DNA of 43,018 nt, taken from positions 1 through 43,018 of the forward strand of contig NZ_AUBR01000028.1 of the NCBI RefSeq assembly GCF_000429345.1, given 5' to 3'. The position numbers and the translations under genes are program-made. Of the stretch, positions 34,413 through 42,390 are shown one piece after another. The stretch's first letter is position 1, and every line of letters begins with the position of its first letter. A model generated the notes under the pieces. That model searched no databases. It had not been told where the DNA came from and saw only the letters and a list, made by a program, of their open reading frames with translations. This DNA is from Desulfovirgula thermocuniculi DSM 16036 (lineage in GTDB: Bacteria; Bacillota; Desulfotomaculia; Desulfotomaculales; Desulfovirgulaceae).

Positions 34413-35579
34413 TTACACTTCAAACTCTTTGAGCAACTCCCGGGCAATGATCATGCGCTGGATTTCGTTTGTCCCCTCGTAGATGCGGGTTATCCGCGCA
34501 TCCCGGTAAAAGCGCTCCACGGGGAACTCCTTCATGTAGCCCATGCCGCCGTGGATCTGCACGGCCTTGTCTGCCACGCGGTTGAGAACTTCCGAGGCAA
34601 AGAATTTAACCATGGCTCCTTCCTTGATCACCGGCAGGCCCTGGTCGACCATCCAGGCCACGCGGTAGGTGAACCAGCGTGCGGCTTCCGTTTCGGTGGC
34701 CATTTCCGCCAGCATCCACTGGATGGCCTGGAAGCTGGCAATGGGCTTGCCGAACTGCACCCTTTGCTGGGCATACCTGGCAGAGAGTTCGATGAGCTTG
34801 TTGCAGGCGCCCACGCAGCGGGCGGCAAGCATGACCCGCCCCCTGCTGAGGATGCGCAAGGCGCTGGCGTAACCGCGCCCTACCTCCCCCAGCACATTTT
34901 CCCTGGGGACCTCGCAGTTTTCAAAGATCACCTCTGCCGTGTGCGAACCCCTGAGGCCCATTTTCTTCTCTATCGTGCCGATGGAGAGGCCGGGAAAATC
35001 CTTTTCGACGATGAAGGCGGTAAAACCGCCCCGCGCTCCTTTTTCTCTGTCGGTTACGGCAATCACCGTAAAGACGTCGGCTTCAGGGGCATTGGTAATG
35101 AAGTGCTTCCGGCCGTTTAGGATCCACTTATCTCCCTTTAAAACGGCGGTAGTCTTGATATTGGTGGCATCCGAGCCGGCATCCGGTTCGGTCAGGGCAA
35201 AAGCGCCCAGCTTTTCACCGCTAGCCAGGGCCGGCAGGTACTTTTTCTTCAGCTCTTCGCTGCCCAGCTCGACTATGCCGGTGGTGCCGATGCCCACATG
35301 GGCGGCTATATAGGTGACGAAACCCATGTTGGCCCGGCCCAGCTCTTCCAGGAGGAGGCAGCGCTCGAGCATACTGAGGCCCAGCCCGCCGTACTCCTCC
35401 GGTATGCTCATGCCGAAAAGCCCCAGTTCCCTTGCCTTATCAATGAGGTGTGGCGGTATGCGGTCTTCTTCTTCTATTTGCCTGCTGCACGCTTCCACAT
35501 CTTTGTCGATGAAAGCCCTTATGGTGCGCTTCATATCAAGAATTTCTTCCGGAATGTGAAAGTCCACGGCCTTATTCAC
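34413..35579 (-). CDS. Acyl-CoA dehydrogenase 2
   Basis: A 388-residue acyl-CoA dehydrogenase. Signatures are LTEPDAGSDATNIKTTA and KHFITNAPEADVF, then [12 protein letters not shown] and QIHGGMGYMKEFPVERFYRD, with the catalytic Glu in RIYEGTNEIQR near residue 372. The start is taken as GTG 35579; GTG 35567 is an alternative because the ribosome site is weak. It sits between enoyl-CoA hydratase 2 and the SCP2-type thiolase in the hbd2 operon, giving a full beta-oxidation set. Confidence 0.9.
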   Translation of the reverse strand: MNKAVDFHIPEEILDMKRTIRAFIDKDVEACSRQIEEEDRIPPHLIDKARELGLFGMSIPEEYGGLGLSMLERCLLLEELGRANMGFVTYIAAHVGIGTTGIVELGSEELKKKYLPALASGEKLGAFALTEPDAGSDATNIKTTAVLKGDKWILNGRKHFITNAPEADVFTVIAVTDREKGARGGFTAFIVEKDFPGLSIGTIEKKMGLRGSHTAEVIFENCEVPRENVLGEVGRGYASALRILSRGRVMLAARCVGACNKLIELSARYAQQRVQFGKPIASFQAIQWMLAEMATETEAARWFTYRVAWMVDQGLPVIKEGAMVKFFASEVLNRVADKAVQIHGGMGYMKEFPVERFYRDARITRIYEGTNEIQRMIIARELLKEFEV

Positions 35580-35603
35580 CCCTGAAAGTTAAAGTTACAT
35601 TAC

Positions 35604-36383
35604 TTACTTGCCCTGGAATTGCGGCGGGCGCTTTTCCAGAAAAGCGGTGGTTCCCTCTATGCGGTCCTCGGTATAAAAGGCCACGGTTTGGGCCAGGCGC
35701 TCCACGGCCAGTCCCGAACGCAAGTCGACGTTGGCCCCGGTGTTAATGGCCAGCTTGGCGAGACTAACGGCCACGGGGCCCTTCTGGATGATTTTTTGCG
35801 CCATGGCCTTGGCCGCAGGCAGCAGTTCCTCGGGACTGTCGACCACCTTGTTCACAAGCCCGATTTCTTTGGCTTCCTGGGCGGTGATTATGTCGCCGGT
35901 AAAGATCAGTTCCTTTGCCTTGCCCGGTCCCACCAGCCTGGTCAGCCTTTGCGTCCCCCCGGCGCCGGGAATAATGCCCAGGTTAACCTCGGGCTGGCCA
36001 AATTTTGAGCGGCTGGTAGCAATCCTGATGTCGCAGGCCAGGGCCAGCTCGCATCCGCCGCCCAACGCGTAGCCGTCTATAGCGGCAATGACCGGCTTAT
36101 CGAGGTTTTCGATTTCGTTTAGCACCTCTTGGGCTTCTCCTTTCAGCACCTCCAAGGCAGGCCGCTCGCGCAGGGCACGGATGTCGGCTCCGGCAGCAAA
36201 GGCCTTGCCCCCGGCACCGGTGATGATCACCACGCGCACCTCCGGGTCGCGCCGGCATTCGCCAATAGCAGCGCGCAGTTCGCCCCAGGTCTGGGGATCA
36301 AGGGCATTGTGCACCTCTGGCCGGTTCAGGGTAATAATGGCTATCGAACCGTCTTTTTGAAAGAGCAAGTTTTTATAGTCCAA
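35604..36383 (-). CDS. Enoyl-CoA hydratase (crotonase family) 2
   Basis: A 259-residue crotonase-fold protein. The oxyanion-hole loop is FAAGADIRAL and both catalytic Glu are present in LGGGCELALACDIRI and PEVNLGIIPGAGGTQRL, as in 3-hydroxybutyryl-CoA dehydratase (Crt). The start is TTG 36383 with GGGAGGGGAG upstream. It follows the thiolase remnant in the hbd2 operon. Confidence 0.9.
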   Translation of the reverse strand: MDYKNLLFQKDGSIAIITLNRPEVHNALDPQTWGELRAAIGECRRDPEVRVVIITGAGGKAFAAGADIRALRERPALEVLKGEAQEVLNEIENLDKPVIAAIDGYALGGGCELALACDIRIATSRSKFGQPEVNLGIIPGAGGTQRLTRLVGPGKAKELIFTGDIITAQEAKEIGLVNKVVDSPEELLPAAKAMAQKIIQKGPVAVSLAKLAINTGANVDLRSGLAVERLAQTVAFYTEDRIEGTTAFLEKRPPQFQGK

Positions 36384-36403
36384 GGAAACTCCCCTCCCTT
36401 TCC

Positions 36404-36493
36404 TCAGGCGGTGTTTTCAATTAGCGCCGCCATGCCCTGCCCTCCGCCCACGCAGAGCGTAGCCAGCCCCAAGCGTGCCTGCCGGCGCCTCAT
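36404..36493 (-). pseudogene. Remnant of a thiolase gene (C-terminal end only)
   Basis: The 29-codon frame reads MRRRQARLGLATLCVGGGQG and then MAALIENTA before a TGA. This is the C-terminal tail of a thiolase; the same region of the thiolase at 14316 reads HRRGGRYALITACCGGGQG. A GGAGGT ribosome site remains in front of the ATG at 36493, so a large in-frame deletion from near the start codon to the tail would explain it. The position right after hbd2 matches the thiolase position after hbd1 in the abfD2 operon. Whether the short peptide is still translated is unknown. Confidence 0.75.
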
Positions 36494-36533
36494 CCAGTTT
36501 AAAAACCTCCGTTTGCGATGCAACGCTGACTTT

Positions 36534-37397
36534 CTAGGTGCAGTAGGTGTAGAATCCCTTCCCCGTTTTCCGCCCCCATTCTTTTTTGAAGAACTTTTCT
36601 ACAATAGTTGGCGAAGGCTTGTGCCTTGGGTCGCCTGTCTCCCGGTAGCGTTCCATGCTCACGTAGTACGCCAGGTCGATGCCGGTAAGATCCACCAGCC
36701 TGAACGGTCCCATGGGGTGGCCCAGGCCGTGGACGACGGCTGTGTCGATATCCTCAAAGGAGGCCACGCCCGTCTCGTACAGGTAAAGGGCCTCATTCCT
36801 AATGGCCTGCACGATGCGGTTCACCAGAAAACCGTAGATTTCCTTATGCAGCAAAACCGGTACTTTCCCCATTTGCCGGCATACAGCCATGACGGTTTGG
36901 ACGGTTTCCTCTGCGACATGGGGCCCTTTTACCACTTCTACCAGCTTCATCACCAGGGCCGGATTGAAGAAGTGCATGTTGCACACTTTTTCCGGGCGCC
37001 TGGTAGCGTCGGCAATTTTAGAGCTGACGATATAAGAGCTATTCGTGGTCAGAATGGCATGGGGCGGGCATATCTGGTCCAGCTGTGCGAACACCTGGCG
37101 CTTGACATCTAATTTCTCGATTACCGCCTCAATAACCAGGTCCGCATCCCTGGCGGCTTCAGTTAAGTCCGGTGTGAAGGAAAGCCTGCCGCGTGCTGCT
37201 CTGGCTTCATCTTCGGTTAGCTTGCCCTTGGCTACCCTTTCCGGCAGGTACCTGTTTGCAAACTCTTCTGCCCTGCGGAGGGCTTCCGGGCTTACATCCG
37301 TGCACTTTACATTGTACCCTGCCAGGGCGGCGGCAAGGGCGATCTGGTGCCCCATGTTGCCGGCTCCAACCACGCATATTTTTTTTACCTCTACCAT
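36534..37397 (-). CDS. hbd: 3-hydroxyacyl-CoA (3-hydroxybutyryl-CoA) dehydrogenase 2
   Basis: A 287-residue close paralogue of the dehydrogenase at 13420, with GAGNMGHQ at the N-terminus, VCNMHFFNPALVMKLVEVV around the catalytic His, and GHPMGPFRLVDLTGID. The start is ATG 37397 with AAGGGGGTG upstream; a GTG at 37409 lies inside that site. It is the first gene of the operon running to 31769 and follows a sigma-54 promoter and a type A site. Confidence 0.92.
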   Translation of the reverse strand: MVEVKKICVVGAGNMGHQIALAAALAGYNVKCTDVSPEALRRAEEFANRYLPERVAKGKLTEDEARAARGRLSFTPDLTEAARDADLVIEAVIEKLDVKRQVFAQLDQICPPHAILTTNSSYIVSSKIADATRRPEKVCNMHFFNPALVMKLVEVVKGPHVAEETVQTVMAVCRQMGKVPVLLHKEIYGFLVNRIVQAIRNEALYLYETGVASFEDIDTAVVHGLGHPMGPFRLVDLTGIDLAYYVSMERYRETGDPRHKPSPTIVEKFFKKEWGRKTGKGFYTYCT

Positions 37398-37466
37398 AAT
37401 CCAACGCACCCCCTTGGGTTAGTTGTATCAACCGCGGGGACAATCATGGAGATAAAAATAGCCAGT

Positions 37467-37482
37467 TGCAAAACTAATGCCT
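37467..37482 (-). promoter_or_regulatory. Sigma-54 promoter for the hbd2 operon
   Basis: On the minus strand the sequence is AGGCATTAGTTTTGCA, GGCAT-N5-TTGCA with correct spacing. The type A site at 37544-37560 is about 62 bases upstream. Confidence 0.7.
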
Positions 37483-37510
37483 GATATTTGATAGAAGGCA
37501 GAGCAAAAGT

Positions 37511-37545
37511 AAAAAACCCTGTGGTTGCGATATGCAACCACAGGG
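37511..37545 (-). terminator. Rho-independent terminator of activator gene 2
   Basis: A perfect 12-pair stem CCCTGTGGTTGC / GCAACCACAGGG with a five-base loop. On the minus strand it is followed by six T. The stem begins immediately after the TAA stop of activator 2. Confidence 0.92.
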
Positions 37546-37560
37546 TTACATTTTGTAACA
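37544..37560. promoter_or_regulatory. Type A activator site overlapping the end of activator gene 2
   Basis: GGTTACATTTTGTAACA contains perfect GTTACA/TGTAAC arms. It coincides with the last codons and stop of activator 2 and touches its terminator, and it lies at enhancer distance from the hbd2 promoter. Confidence 0.65.
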
Positions 37561-39471
37561 CTCCGGCGGGGCTTTGGCTTTCCGCCACAGGGTGGTCCTG
37601 CTGGTGCCGAGCAGCCTGGAAATCTCCTTATGGGTGTAGCCCTTTGCCTTCAGGTAGGCGATGATCTCCCTTTCCATTTCGTCCAGCTTGCCTATCTTCA
37701 GGGTGATGGTCTCCAGGTCGTACTGGGTGGCCGGAAGCGGCTTTTTCAGCTTCTCCTCCATCAGCCTGAGCAGCAGCCGCTCATCGTCCTGGTGGGGGTC
37801 AAACAGGAGAACGTACTTGTAAATGACGTTCTGCAGCTCCCTCACGTTGCCCGGCCAATCATACTCCTTCAGCTTCTCCAGCACCGGCCTTGATACCGTG
37901 GGTACCTCCTTGTTTTGCTCGAGGGCAAACTGCCTGATAAAGTGATTGGCCAGCAGGTCGATATCCTCTTTCCTGGCCCGCAAGGGAGGAATTTCCAGGG
38001 TAAGCACCTCCAGGCGGTGGTAAAGGTCGCTCCTGAATCTCCCTTCCTGTACGGCAAGGGCCAGGTCCCTGTTGGTGGCGGCAATTATGCGCACATCCAC
38101 GGGAATCACGCGGTCGCTGCCCAGCCTCATTACCTCCCGCTCCTGCAGCACGCGGAGGAGGCGGGCCTGTACGGCGGGGGTCATTTCGGATATTTCGTCA
38201 AGGAAGATGGTGCCGCCGTGGGCCAGTTCAAAAAGGCCGCTTTTTCCTCCTTTTTTGGCCCCGGTAAACGCCCCCTCGTCGTAGCCAAACAGCTCGCTTT
38301 CCAGGAGGTTTTCCGGTATGGCGGCGCAGTTGATGGCCACAAAGGGGCCCTGGCCCCGGTGGCTCTCGTTGTGAATGCTCTGGGCAAAAAGCTCTTTTCC
38401 TGTACCGCTTTCACCGCACAGGAGGATGGTGGCATTGGTGGCCGCAAATCGCCTGGCCCTGCGGATGGTTTCCTGCAGGAGGCTGCTTCTGCCTACGATG
38501 TCGCTGAACTTGTACTTGGCCACCAGGCCCTTTTTGAAGAGCTGCCTGCGGATGTTCTGTTCGAGCGTCTGGATTTTGTTGGCGCTCTGGAAGGTAATTA
38601 CCCTGCCCTTTTCCTGGCCCTTTATGTTTATGGGCATGCTGCTGACCCAGAACTGCTTGCGCTCGCCGTTTTTGGGGATTTCGGCAATTTTATTATTTTT
38701 GTTGAGCAGGGGGCCCAGGAGGGGTGACTTGCGCAACTCGTCAGCGGAACAGCCTAAAAACTTTGCGGCGTCAATGCCGAGGAGCTTTTCCGCAGAAGGA
38801 TTAATGAACGAGACACGCTGGTTTTTGTCGAGGATTAAAATGCCGTCGCTGGTCAGCTCCAGCACGGCCTTGAACCTCTCCAGGCGCTCCTGTTCCCGCT
38901 GGATGCCTTGCACTATTTCTACGGCGCGCTTCATGGCCCCGTACACGGCGTTGTAGCCGGATTTCACGAGTATGGCCTCGACACCTGACTTCTGGGCCAT
39001 TTCGTAAACGCACAGGCCGGTGCTTACCACTACATCATACTTGGCCTGCAGAATTTTTTCCATTTGCTCCTGCATATCGTAGATGTTTTCGTAGCCAAAG
39101 CGGTCGACGAAGACGTCAAGGATTTGCGTCATGCTGTCAAATTCCGGGCTGAAATCCATGGATTTGTGGCCCAAGAAGGCTATTTTGGACCCCCTGTTTT
39201 TGGCCGCGTAGAGGGCCTGCAAAATGTCATAGGCCGTTATTTCAATAAGCACAACGGGCAAAGATACCTCTTTTTTTATTTTTTTGCCGGTTACCCCGCG
39301 GCTGATAATTACGTCCACGCCCCTGTGTTCCAGCTGGTAGGCATGGGAAACGCCGTCTTCCAGCACCCCTTCCCTTACCTCTAGAGCCAGGCCCAGGTCG
39401 GCGGCAATCTTTTGGGCCAGGGCCGAGAGCTCCGGGTACGTGGAAATAAAGCCTATCCTGACGTCGGTCAT
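37546..39471 (-). CDS. Sigma-54-dependent transcriptional activator 2 (PrpR_N, PAS, AAA+, Fis HTH)
   Basis: About 641 residues with the same layout as activator 1. A PrpR_N sensor at residues 1-190 starts [24 protein letters not shown] domain near 200-300 contains [23 protein letters not shown] (quoted in parts: [10 protein letters not shown] and FINPSAEKL). The AAA+ domain has GESGTGKE near 351 and GAFTGA near 399, and the C-terminal HTH is [15 protein letters not shown]. The start is ATG 39471, preceded by GGTGGGGG; TTG 39495 is less likely. It reads away from the element boundary toward the hbd2 operon, whose promoter lies just past its terminator. Its targets probably include the type A sites (inferred from position). 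Confidence 0.92.
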   Translation of the reverse strand: MTDVRIGFISTYPELSALAQKIAADLGLALEVREGVLEDGVSHAYQLEHRGVDVIISRGVTGKKIKKEVSLPVVLIEITAYDILQALYAAKNRGSKIAFLGHKSMDFSPEFDSMTQILDVFVDRFGYENIYDMQEQMEKILQAKYDVVVSTGLCVYEMAQKSGVEAILVKSGYNAVYGAMKRAVEIVQGIQREQERLERFKAVLELTSDGILILDKNQRVSFINPSAEKLLGIDAAKFLGCSADELRKSPLLGPLLNKNNKIAEIPKNGERKQFWVSSMPINIKGQEKGRVITFQSANKIQTLEQNIRRQLFKKGLVAKYKFSDIVGRSSLLQETIRRARRFAATNATILLCGESGTGKELFAQSIHNESHRGQGPFVAINCAAIPENLLESELFGYDEGAFTGAKKGGKSGLFELAHGGTIFLDEISEMTPAVQARLLRVLQEREVMRLGSDRVIPVDVRIIAATNRDLALAVQEGRFRSDLYHRLEVLTLEIPPLRARKEDIDLLANHFIRQFALEQNKEVPTVSRPVLEKLKEYDWPGNVRELQNVIYKYVLLFDPHQDDERLLLRLMEEKLKKPLPATQYDLETITLKIGKLDEMEREIIAYLKAKGYTHKEISRLLGTSRTTLWRKAKAPPECYKM

Positions 39472-39611
39472 TTTAGGGCACCCCCACCTTTTCAAGGGTA
39501 GCCTGGTTGAGGGAAAGTGCTGAAATATCTGAAAAAATACGCCCGCCTTTTTTCACCCATCATAGGTTCACTTCTACTCCGTCCACCGAAAATCCTTCTT
39601 GGCGCTTCTTA

Positions 39612-39647
39612 TAAAAACTAAAACCCCCGGTGTGCGATCCCCGGAGG
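39612..39647 (-). terminator. Terminator downstream of the tRNA-Leu fragment
   Basis: The arms CCCCCGG and CCGGAGG form a seven-pair stem with one mismatch, followed on the minus strand by TTTTAGTTTTT. It is 19 bases beyond the CCA end, as expected for the original tRNA gene. Confidence 0.7.
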
Positions 39648-39665
39648 CCTTGATGTTGCTGGATT

Positions 39666-39722
39666 TGGTGCGGCAGAAGGGACTTGAACCCCCACGGGCT
39701 TGCGCCCACAAGAACCTGAATC
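39666..39722 (-). other. 3' part of a tRNA-Leu gene, attachment site of an integrated element
   Basis: Read on the minus strand it runs from the anticodon loop (ATTCAGGTTCTTG, CAG anticodon) through a long variable arm (TGGGCGCAAGCCC), the T arm GGGGGTTCAAGTCCC and acceptor strand to GCACCA. The 5' half is absent: upstream of the loop the sequence turns into unrelated DNA, so this is not a working tRNA. A 3' tRNA duplicate next to a tyrosine recombinase gene is the standard mark of one end (attL or attR) of a site-specific integrated element. Confidence 0.85.
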
Positions 39723-39917
39723 ATACGCCGACAGCGAACAGGCGTTCTTCGGGGACCGACGCCAGTCTGCGTGCGGCTCCGCGGGCCGCAGGCTCGCCGT
39801 CCCGCCCGCGCCTGCGCGCCAGAGTGCGGCGCGGGCGGAGAAAGGCGAACAGCGCCCGCCGCACGTTTTTTCGCGAGATCGAGTCTGGCCGCGTACGGTT
39901 TTTATAATCTCTTCTAC

Positions 39918-40940
39918 TCATTCCCCGAAAGTCCTCCCCGCCTTCCGCAGGTTTTTCAGGGCCGCGGACGGGCAGAGTTTGCTCAGCTTCTTCCTCACGT
40001 CCGGGCCGAACAGCCTCCCGTACCTGGCGGTCATTTCCAGCGTGGAGTGCCCCAGCACCTCCTTCAGCGAGGCGAGGTCGCCCCCGCTCATGATGTAGTG
40101 CTTGGCCAGCGTGTGCCGGAAGGTGTGCGGCGAGACCCGCACGCCCTCTATGCCCGCCAGCGCGCCGTACCTCTTGATGTTCTGCTGGAGGCTGCGCACG
40201 GCCAGCCTCCCGCCCCTCAAACTGGGGAAGAGCCACTCGCACCCGGGCATGGCCTCGTCAAGGGCGCGAAGCCACTCCGTCAGCGCCAGGGCCGTCTCCG
40301 GCGGCAACGGCACGGTCCTCTCCCGGCGGGCTTTGGGGTTGCGGACCACGAGGTACGCAGGCAGGCCGGACGCGGGGTCGAACTCCACGTCTCCCCTGCG
40401 CAACCCCAGGAGTTCCCCCACCCTCACGCCCGTGTCCATCATCACGTGCATGGCCGTGTAGTCCCGCAGGCCCACGAAGGTGTCCCTGTCGGGGGCGGCC
40501 AGCAACTTTTCCAGTTGCTTCAGGCTGAATGTCGGCACCACAGGTTCGGTTGCTTTGACAAACCTCACCCCGGCCGCGGGGTCGCGGCGGACCATCCCCC
40601 TGCGGTGTGCGAAGCCAAAGAAGCACTTCAGGGCGCGGAGTCGGTTGTTCGCCGTGGCGGGTTTGTTGCCCTTGCGCAACATGGAGGCGAGGTACTCTTC
40701 GATGGCCTCCGGCGTTACCTCCCGGATGTCGGTGGACCTCCCCTCGGCCTCCAGCCACTTTCCGAAGTGGGAGAGGGTCTGGCGGAGCCACCTGATGGTC
40801 GAGGGCCGCGAGTTGGAGGCGGCGTGGTAGCGGAGGAAAGCGTCGACCGCATCCGCCAGGGAGGTGCTCTTCACGACGAGGGACAGCCTTGGCTTCACGA
40901 GAGGATCACGCTCCTTCCCACTTTTTTCTCGGGGACACAC
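39918..40940 (-). CDS. Tyrosine recombinase/integrase
   Basis: A 340-residue phage-type integrase. The N-terminal SAM-like core-binding domain (residues about 25-115) contains SRPSTIRWLRQTLSHFGKW. The catalytic domain has the first Arg in DTGVRVGELLGL, a Lys in NPKARRERTVPLP, HTFRH (H-x-x-R), then LGHSTLEMTARYGRL with the nucleophilic Tyr. The GTG at 40940 has a weak ribosome site; GTG at the VKPRLS position, about 12 bases after AAGGAG, is an alternative. It lies about 200 bases from the tRNA fragment and is probably responsible for integration there. Confidence 0.92.
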   Translation of the reverse strand: MCPREKSGKERDPLVKPRLSLVVKSTSLADAVDAFLRYHAASNSRPSTIRWLRQTLSHFGKWLEAEGRSTDIREVTPEAIEEYLASMLRKGNKPATANNRLRALKCFFGFAHRRGMVRRDPAAGVRFVKATEPVVPTFSLKQLEKLLAAPDRDTFVGLRDYTAMHVMMDTGVRVGELLGLRRGDVEFDPASGLPAYLVVRNPKARRERTVPLPPETALALTEWLRALDEAMPGCEWLFPSLRGGRLAVRSLQQNIKRYGALAGIEGVRVSPHTFRHTLAKHYIMSGGDLASLKEVLGHSTLEMTARYGRLFGPDVRKKLSKLCPSAALKNLRKAGRTFGE

Positions 40941-40950
40941 TAGTAGCCCT

Positions 40951-40994
40951 GAGAAAAAGAGGGGGCGGCACGGCTTGCCGCGCCGTGCCGCCCC
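40951..40994 (-). terminator. Rho-independent terminator upstream of the recombinase
   Basis: A perfect 12-pair stem GGGGCGGCACGG / CCGTGCCGCCCC, followed on the minus strand by CTCTTTTTCTC. It ends the transcript of the small gene at 41006. Confidence 0.9.
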
Positions 40995-41005
40995 GTCGGA
41001 TCGGT

Positions 41006-41317
41006 TCAGATCCCCTCCACCAGCTCGAGTGCCTCCGCCGCCTCCCGCAGGGCCTCCTCCCCGAGGATCTCGAGCCCCTCCGGGGTCGGGCCGCCCGGGG
41101 TGAGCAGCAGGACCTCCTCGTCCGGTTCGGCCTGCGGGCCGAGCTCCGCCGCCCGGAGGAACCTGCCGCCCGAGCGGTGGGCCGCCGCGCAGTCCGCCCC
41201 GACCGTCACGCCGATAATTTCCCCCGTCCTCGCGGCGAAGTCCTTGTGGGCGTTGAACACGCCCCCGCCCGTGTGCTCGACCCGCCAGCCCATTGTCTCC
41301 AGCCTTTCCCTGTTCAC
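41006..41317 (-). CDS. Hypothetical 103-residue protein of the element
   Basis: Not recognised. It has a GVTVGADCAAAHRSGGRF segment in the middle and an acidic, helical C-terminus (LREAAEALELVEGI). The GTG at 41317 follows AAGGAGG at good spacing, and a strong terminator follows the stop, so it is probably a real gene. It lies 40 bases after the HNH-repeat gene. Confidence 0.6.
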   Translation of the reverse strand: MNRERLETMGWRVEHTGGGVFNAHKDFAARTGEIIGVTVGADCAAAHRSGGRFLRAAELGPQAEPDEEVLLLTPGGPTPEGLEILGEEALREAAEALELVEGI

Positions 41318-41357
41318 ATCCGCCCCCTCCTTCTACCGGAGGTTTTTTTCATAAAGT

Positions 41358-42032
41358 TTATTGCCTCCGTACGAGAACCCTGCCCGTAAGCCTCCTAACC
41401 GCTCCCCTTGAGGAAGTTATTACCATTTTGCTCGCTTCGTTCACCTCGCACCCCGCCGCGCGGGCCGCCGCCGCGAGGCTTCCCAGCTCGAGCGCCAGCT
41501 CCAGGAGCCGCGCCGCCTCCTCCCCCAGGGCGGCCCTGACCGCCTCCCTCTCCGGGAGCCTGCCACGGCACGGCTGGCCTGCCAGCCAGGAAGCCACCGC
41601 GTGGAGCGCCGCGCTGGCTGGAAGGGACACCAGGCGCACGCCCTTCTCCCGGCAAACCTCCCGGAGCAGGGCTTTCCTGGCGTCCGGCGGGAGGCCGCAC
41701 CCAGAGAGATCCCTGACGAGCGCCACCGCCTCCCCCTCCAGGAGGAATTTCCTCCCAGCCAAGGCCTCCTCGAAGAGCCTGCGAACTTCGGCGCGGGCTT
41801 CGCTCAGGCGCTTCTGCTTCGCCGTGGGCAAATCGCTCAGCCCGGCAGCCTCCACGGCGGCCTCGAGGGAACCGAAGAGCCTGTAGTACACGTGCTCCCG
41901 CGGGCAGCCCGCCTCCCTGCCAGCCTTTCCTCTCAGGTCGGCTGCCGTCGGCCGCGACCCCCCAAGAATCTCCGAGAGCCGCCTGAGCGCAGCCAGGCAC
42001 TCCTCTCTGGTCTGCTTCGTTCCTCTGGGCAT
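41358..42032 (-). CDS. Protein with a homing-endonuclease-associated (HNH) repeat
   Basis: About 224 residues. The N-terminal part (residues 8-62) reads TREECLAALRRLSEILGG, then SRPTAADL and YYRLFGSLEAAVEAAGL. This fits the DNA-associated repeat found beside HNH homing endonucleases (a helical motif ending in FGSWxxALxAAGL). No HNH nuclease motif is seen; the rest is Arg/Ala/Leu-rich helix. It may bind DNA in the element. The start is ATG 42032 with GAGGGG upstream; the longer frame to 42164 overlaps the next gene. Confidence 0.65.
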   Translation of the reverse strand: MPRGTKQTREECLAALRRLSEILGGSRPTAADLRGKAGREAGCPREHVYYRLFGSLEAAVEAAGLSDLPTAKQKRLSEARAEVRRLFEEALAGRKFLLEGEAVALVRDLSGCGLPPDARKALLREVCREKGVRLVSLPASAALHAVASWLAGQPCRGRLPEREAVRAALGEEAARLLELALELGSLAAAARAAGCEVNEASKMVITSSRGAVRRLTGRVLVRRQ

Positions 42033-42045
42033 GAAAATTTTCCCC

Positions 42046-42390
42046 TCAACGTGCAGAGTGCATGCTGTTGATTTTCGATGCCACCAGCGCCTTTTTCCTG
42101 CACCGCGGCAGGAACAACCCGCACGCTCGGGCCTCCGGGTCACCGCGGGAAAGCACCTCCGCAAGGGCCTCCTTTCCTACCTCCTTTAGCACTTCGGCGG
42201 CGTGCAGCTCTTCCGGAACCGCCCTCTCCAGGGTACCGTAACGGGGAAGGCCAGCCACGCAGCCCCACCGCACCTCTTCCCTTCCCCGGACCCTGACCAG
42301 AAAACGGCAGTCCCGGCAGTGCTTTATCGCCTTTTCCCGCACCTCCGGCAGGATGATGCGGTGACCCTCCCACAGCCGGTTATCCCGCAT
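42046..42390 (-). CDS. Small cysteine-rich protein of the element
   Basis: A 114-residue protein with KHCRDCRFLVRV (C-x2-C), RWGCVAG, and a later ARACGLFLPRC. Four or five Cys spaced like this resemble small Fe-S or zinc-binding domains with the pattern CxxCxxF...GC...ACxxF. The function is unknown. The ATG at 42390 overlaps the end of the polymerase gene by 11 bases, so the two are translated together. Confidence 0.65.
   Translation of the reverse strand: MRDNRLWEGHRIILPEVREKAIKHCRDCRFLVRVRGREEVRWGCVAGLPRYGTLERAVPEELHAAEVLKEVGKEALAEVLSRGDPEARACGLFLPRCRKKALVASKINSMHSAR

Larger units (their letters stand above)
39472..39917. other. Intergenic region spanning the integrated-element boundary
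   Basis: No protein gene was found here. From left to right it holds the upstream region of activator 2 (no clear promoter recognised), the old tRNA terminator (39612-39647), the tRNA-Leu 3' fragment (39666-39722), then GC-rich element DNA. The element part has an 11-pair inverted repeat, CCGCCCGCGCC at 39802-39812 with GGCGCGGGCGG at 39828-39838, and an 8-base direct repeat GCGAACAG at 39734 and 39845. These could be recombinase arm sites or a terminator of the recombinase gene. Confidence 0.6.

Noticed and set aside
36129-37112. 327-codon plus-strand frame opposite ech2 and hbd2
   Set aside because: It spans two minus-strand genes and the thiolase remnant without any domain of its own.
39666-39722. 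A working tRNA-Leu gene
   Set aside because: The 5' half (acceptor strand, D arm, 5' anticodon stem) is missing, so only a 3' fragment is present.
39771-40943. 390-codon plus-strand frame opposite the recombinase
   Set aside because: It has His/Pro/Arg-rich low-complexity content typical of GC-rich antisense; the minus strand encodes a complete integrase.
41324-41347. CCTCC/GGAGG stem followed by T run as a plus-strand terminator
   Set aside because: No plus-strand gene ends there; the GGAGG is the ribosome site of the minus-strand gene starting at 41317 and the stem has only five pairs.
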